From positions 1-62,650 of the forward strand of contig CAMCLD010000003.1 in assembly GCA_945875635.1 (NCBI GenBank): a stretch of 62,650 bases of DNA. The letters run 5' to 3'. Below the pieces are notes generated by a model. It saw only the letters and a list, made by a program, of their open reading frames with translations. It was not told where the DNA came from and ran no database searches. Positions 61,793-62,650 of this stretch are shown piece after piece. The position numbers and the translations under genes were made by a program. This stretch comes from an uncultured Prevotella sp. (GTDB lineage Bacteria > Bacteroidota > Bacteroidia > Bacteroidales > Bacteroidaceae). Position 1 is the first letter of the stretch. Every line of letters starts with the position of its first letter.

Positions 61793-62650
61793 ATGCCAGA
61801 GAATAATAGTATATTGGAAAAACTTGACGGACTGGAGTCAAGGTATGAAGAAGTATCAACGCTGATTACAGACCCAAGTGTCATTGCTGACCAGGAAAGA
61901 TATGTAAAGTTGACAAAAGAATACAAAGACCTTAGCGACATCATGGATGCGCGAAAAAGATATATAGCTTGTCTCAACTCAATAAGTGAGGCTAAAGATA
62001 TACTTGCTAACGAAAGCGACGCAGACATGAAGGAAATCGCACGTGAGGAACTTGCCGTAAACGAGGAATTACGACCTACTCTCGAAGAGGAGATAAAGAT
62101 ACTGCTCATACCAAAAGATCCAGAAGATGCAAAGAATGTACAGATGGAGATAAGGGCTGGTACTGGTGGAGACGAAGCATGTCTCTTTGCTGGAGACCTG
62201 TTCCAGATGTATAAGAGGTTTTGTGATTCAAAAGGATGGCAGTTGTCAGTTACAGATGTTAGCGAGGGCGCCGTAGGAGGATACAAGGAAATAGATTTTG
62301 CAGTAAGTGGAGTTGATGTTTACGGCACGCTCAAATATGAATCAGGAGTCCACCGTGTTCAGCGTGTGCCTGTAACAGAATCGAATGGTAGAATGCAAAC
62401 GTCAGCAGCAACAGTGGCAGTCCTTCCTGAAGCCGAAAAGTTTGAAGTAAACATAAACGAGGGTGATATCAAGTGGGATACATTCCGTTCAAGTGGTGCA
62501 GGAGGTCAGAATGTAAATAAGGTTGAATCTGGCGTAAGACTACGTTATATGTGGAAGAATCCAAACACTGGCGAAACAGAGGAAATACTTATTGAATGTA
62601 CAGAAACACGAGACCAACCTAAAAACAAGGAAAGGGCTTTGTCTCGTTTG
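61793..62650 (+). CDS. prfA: Peptide chain release factor 1, 5' part (runs off the window)
   Basis: RF1 ends translation at UAA and UAG. The first 286 codons are present and the frame is still open at the window end; about 75 more residues are expected. The recognition motif PVT is at 193-195 (RVPVTESNGRMQTSAA) and identifies RF1 rather than RF2. The peptidyl-tRNA hydrolysis motif GGQ is at 237-239 (SSGAGGQNVNKVESG). EIRAGTGGDEACLFAGDLF is the other landmark. It starts 43 bases after purM. Confidence 0.95.
   Translation, partial: MPENNSILEKLDGLESRYEEVSTLITDPSVIADQERYVKLTKEYKDLSDIMDARKRYIACLNSISEAKDILANESDADMKEIAREELAVNEELRPTLEEEIKILLIPKDPEDAKNVQMEIRAGTGGDEACLFAGDLFQMYKRFCDSKGWQLSVTDVSEGAVGGYKEIDFAVSGVDVYGTLKYESGVHRVQRVPVTESNGRMQTSAATVAVLPEAEKFEVNINEGDIKWDTFRSSGAGGQNVNKVESGVRLRYMWKNPNTGETEEILIECTETRDQPKNKERALSRL

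Overview
The window looks like a chromosome segment from a Prevotella-like member of the Bacteroidales. Supporting signs are the Bacteroidetes-type promoter element TAnnTTTG in front of many genes, few recognisable Shine-Dalgarno sites, an RprX/RprY two-component pair, type IX secretion (T9SS) features (a PorE-like OmpA lipoprotein and sorting-domain C-termini), lipoproteins with acidic residues after the lipidated cysteine, and a BtuB/BtuG vitamin B12 uptake pair behind a cobalamin riboswitch. No prophage, integrase, transposase, CRISPR array or rRNA operon was seen, so this is largely housekeeping chromosome with repeat-rich intergenic DNA.

Layout. 1-3.4 kb: repeat cluster, a small conserved gene, tRNA-Gly, a DegP-type protease and a secreted amidase. 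3.6-11.5 kb: recF with a DUF721 (DciA-like) gene on the minus strand, then a plus-strand run of a membrane TPR protein, ribH, an RsmF-type rRNA methyltransferase, tsaC, a CLC transporter and fmt. 11.5-19.5 kb (minus): comEC, pdxT, pdxS, a POT peptide transporter, a PorT-like outer membrane protein, a LysM/periplasmic-binding-fold fusion and a LysM glucosaminidase. 19.8-23 kb: a tiny secreted sorting-domain protein, an orphan ECF sigma factor, a DUF4421 outer membrane protein and an oxidoreductase. 23.2-29.8 kb (plus): ftsY, rimO, two HU genes (the second a membrane-spanning HU with a LysM-like tail) and rprXY. 30-35 kb: a sorting-domain gene remnant, two identical tRNA-Asp genes, and a minus-strand run cstA-recR-membrane protein-glycosyltransferase-acetyltransferase. 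35-43.5 kb: a secreted GHL10 protein, a 22-bp tandem array, the SRP RNA gene and an AddAB-type helicase-nuclease pair. 43.5-50.7 kb: NUDIX and ispE, then the riboswitch-btuB-btuG unit, glmM and a DUF4827 lipoprotein. 51-62.6 kb: fabI, porE, an ECF sigma cluster, an M15-like predicted peptidase, phoH, purC, ubiE, aroE, purM and the 5' part of prfA, which runs off the window.

Main themes. Both halves of the SRP targeting pathway are here (SRP RNA and FtsY), as are several recombination proteins (RecF, RecR, AddAB) and a group of peptidoglycan-facing proteins (amidase, glucosaminidase, two other LysM proteins, GlmM, PorE). The most unusual single gene is the HU-acidic linker-transmembrane-LysM-like protein at 25.9 kb, which by architecture could connect DNA to the cell wall. 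Other unexplained signals are an 81-bp sequence present twice in inverted orientation 47 kb apart, a dispersed hairpin-bearing intergenic repeat family, and a 22-bp tandem array directly downstream of the SRP RNA gene.
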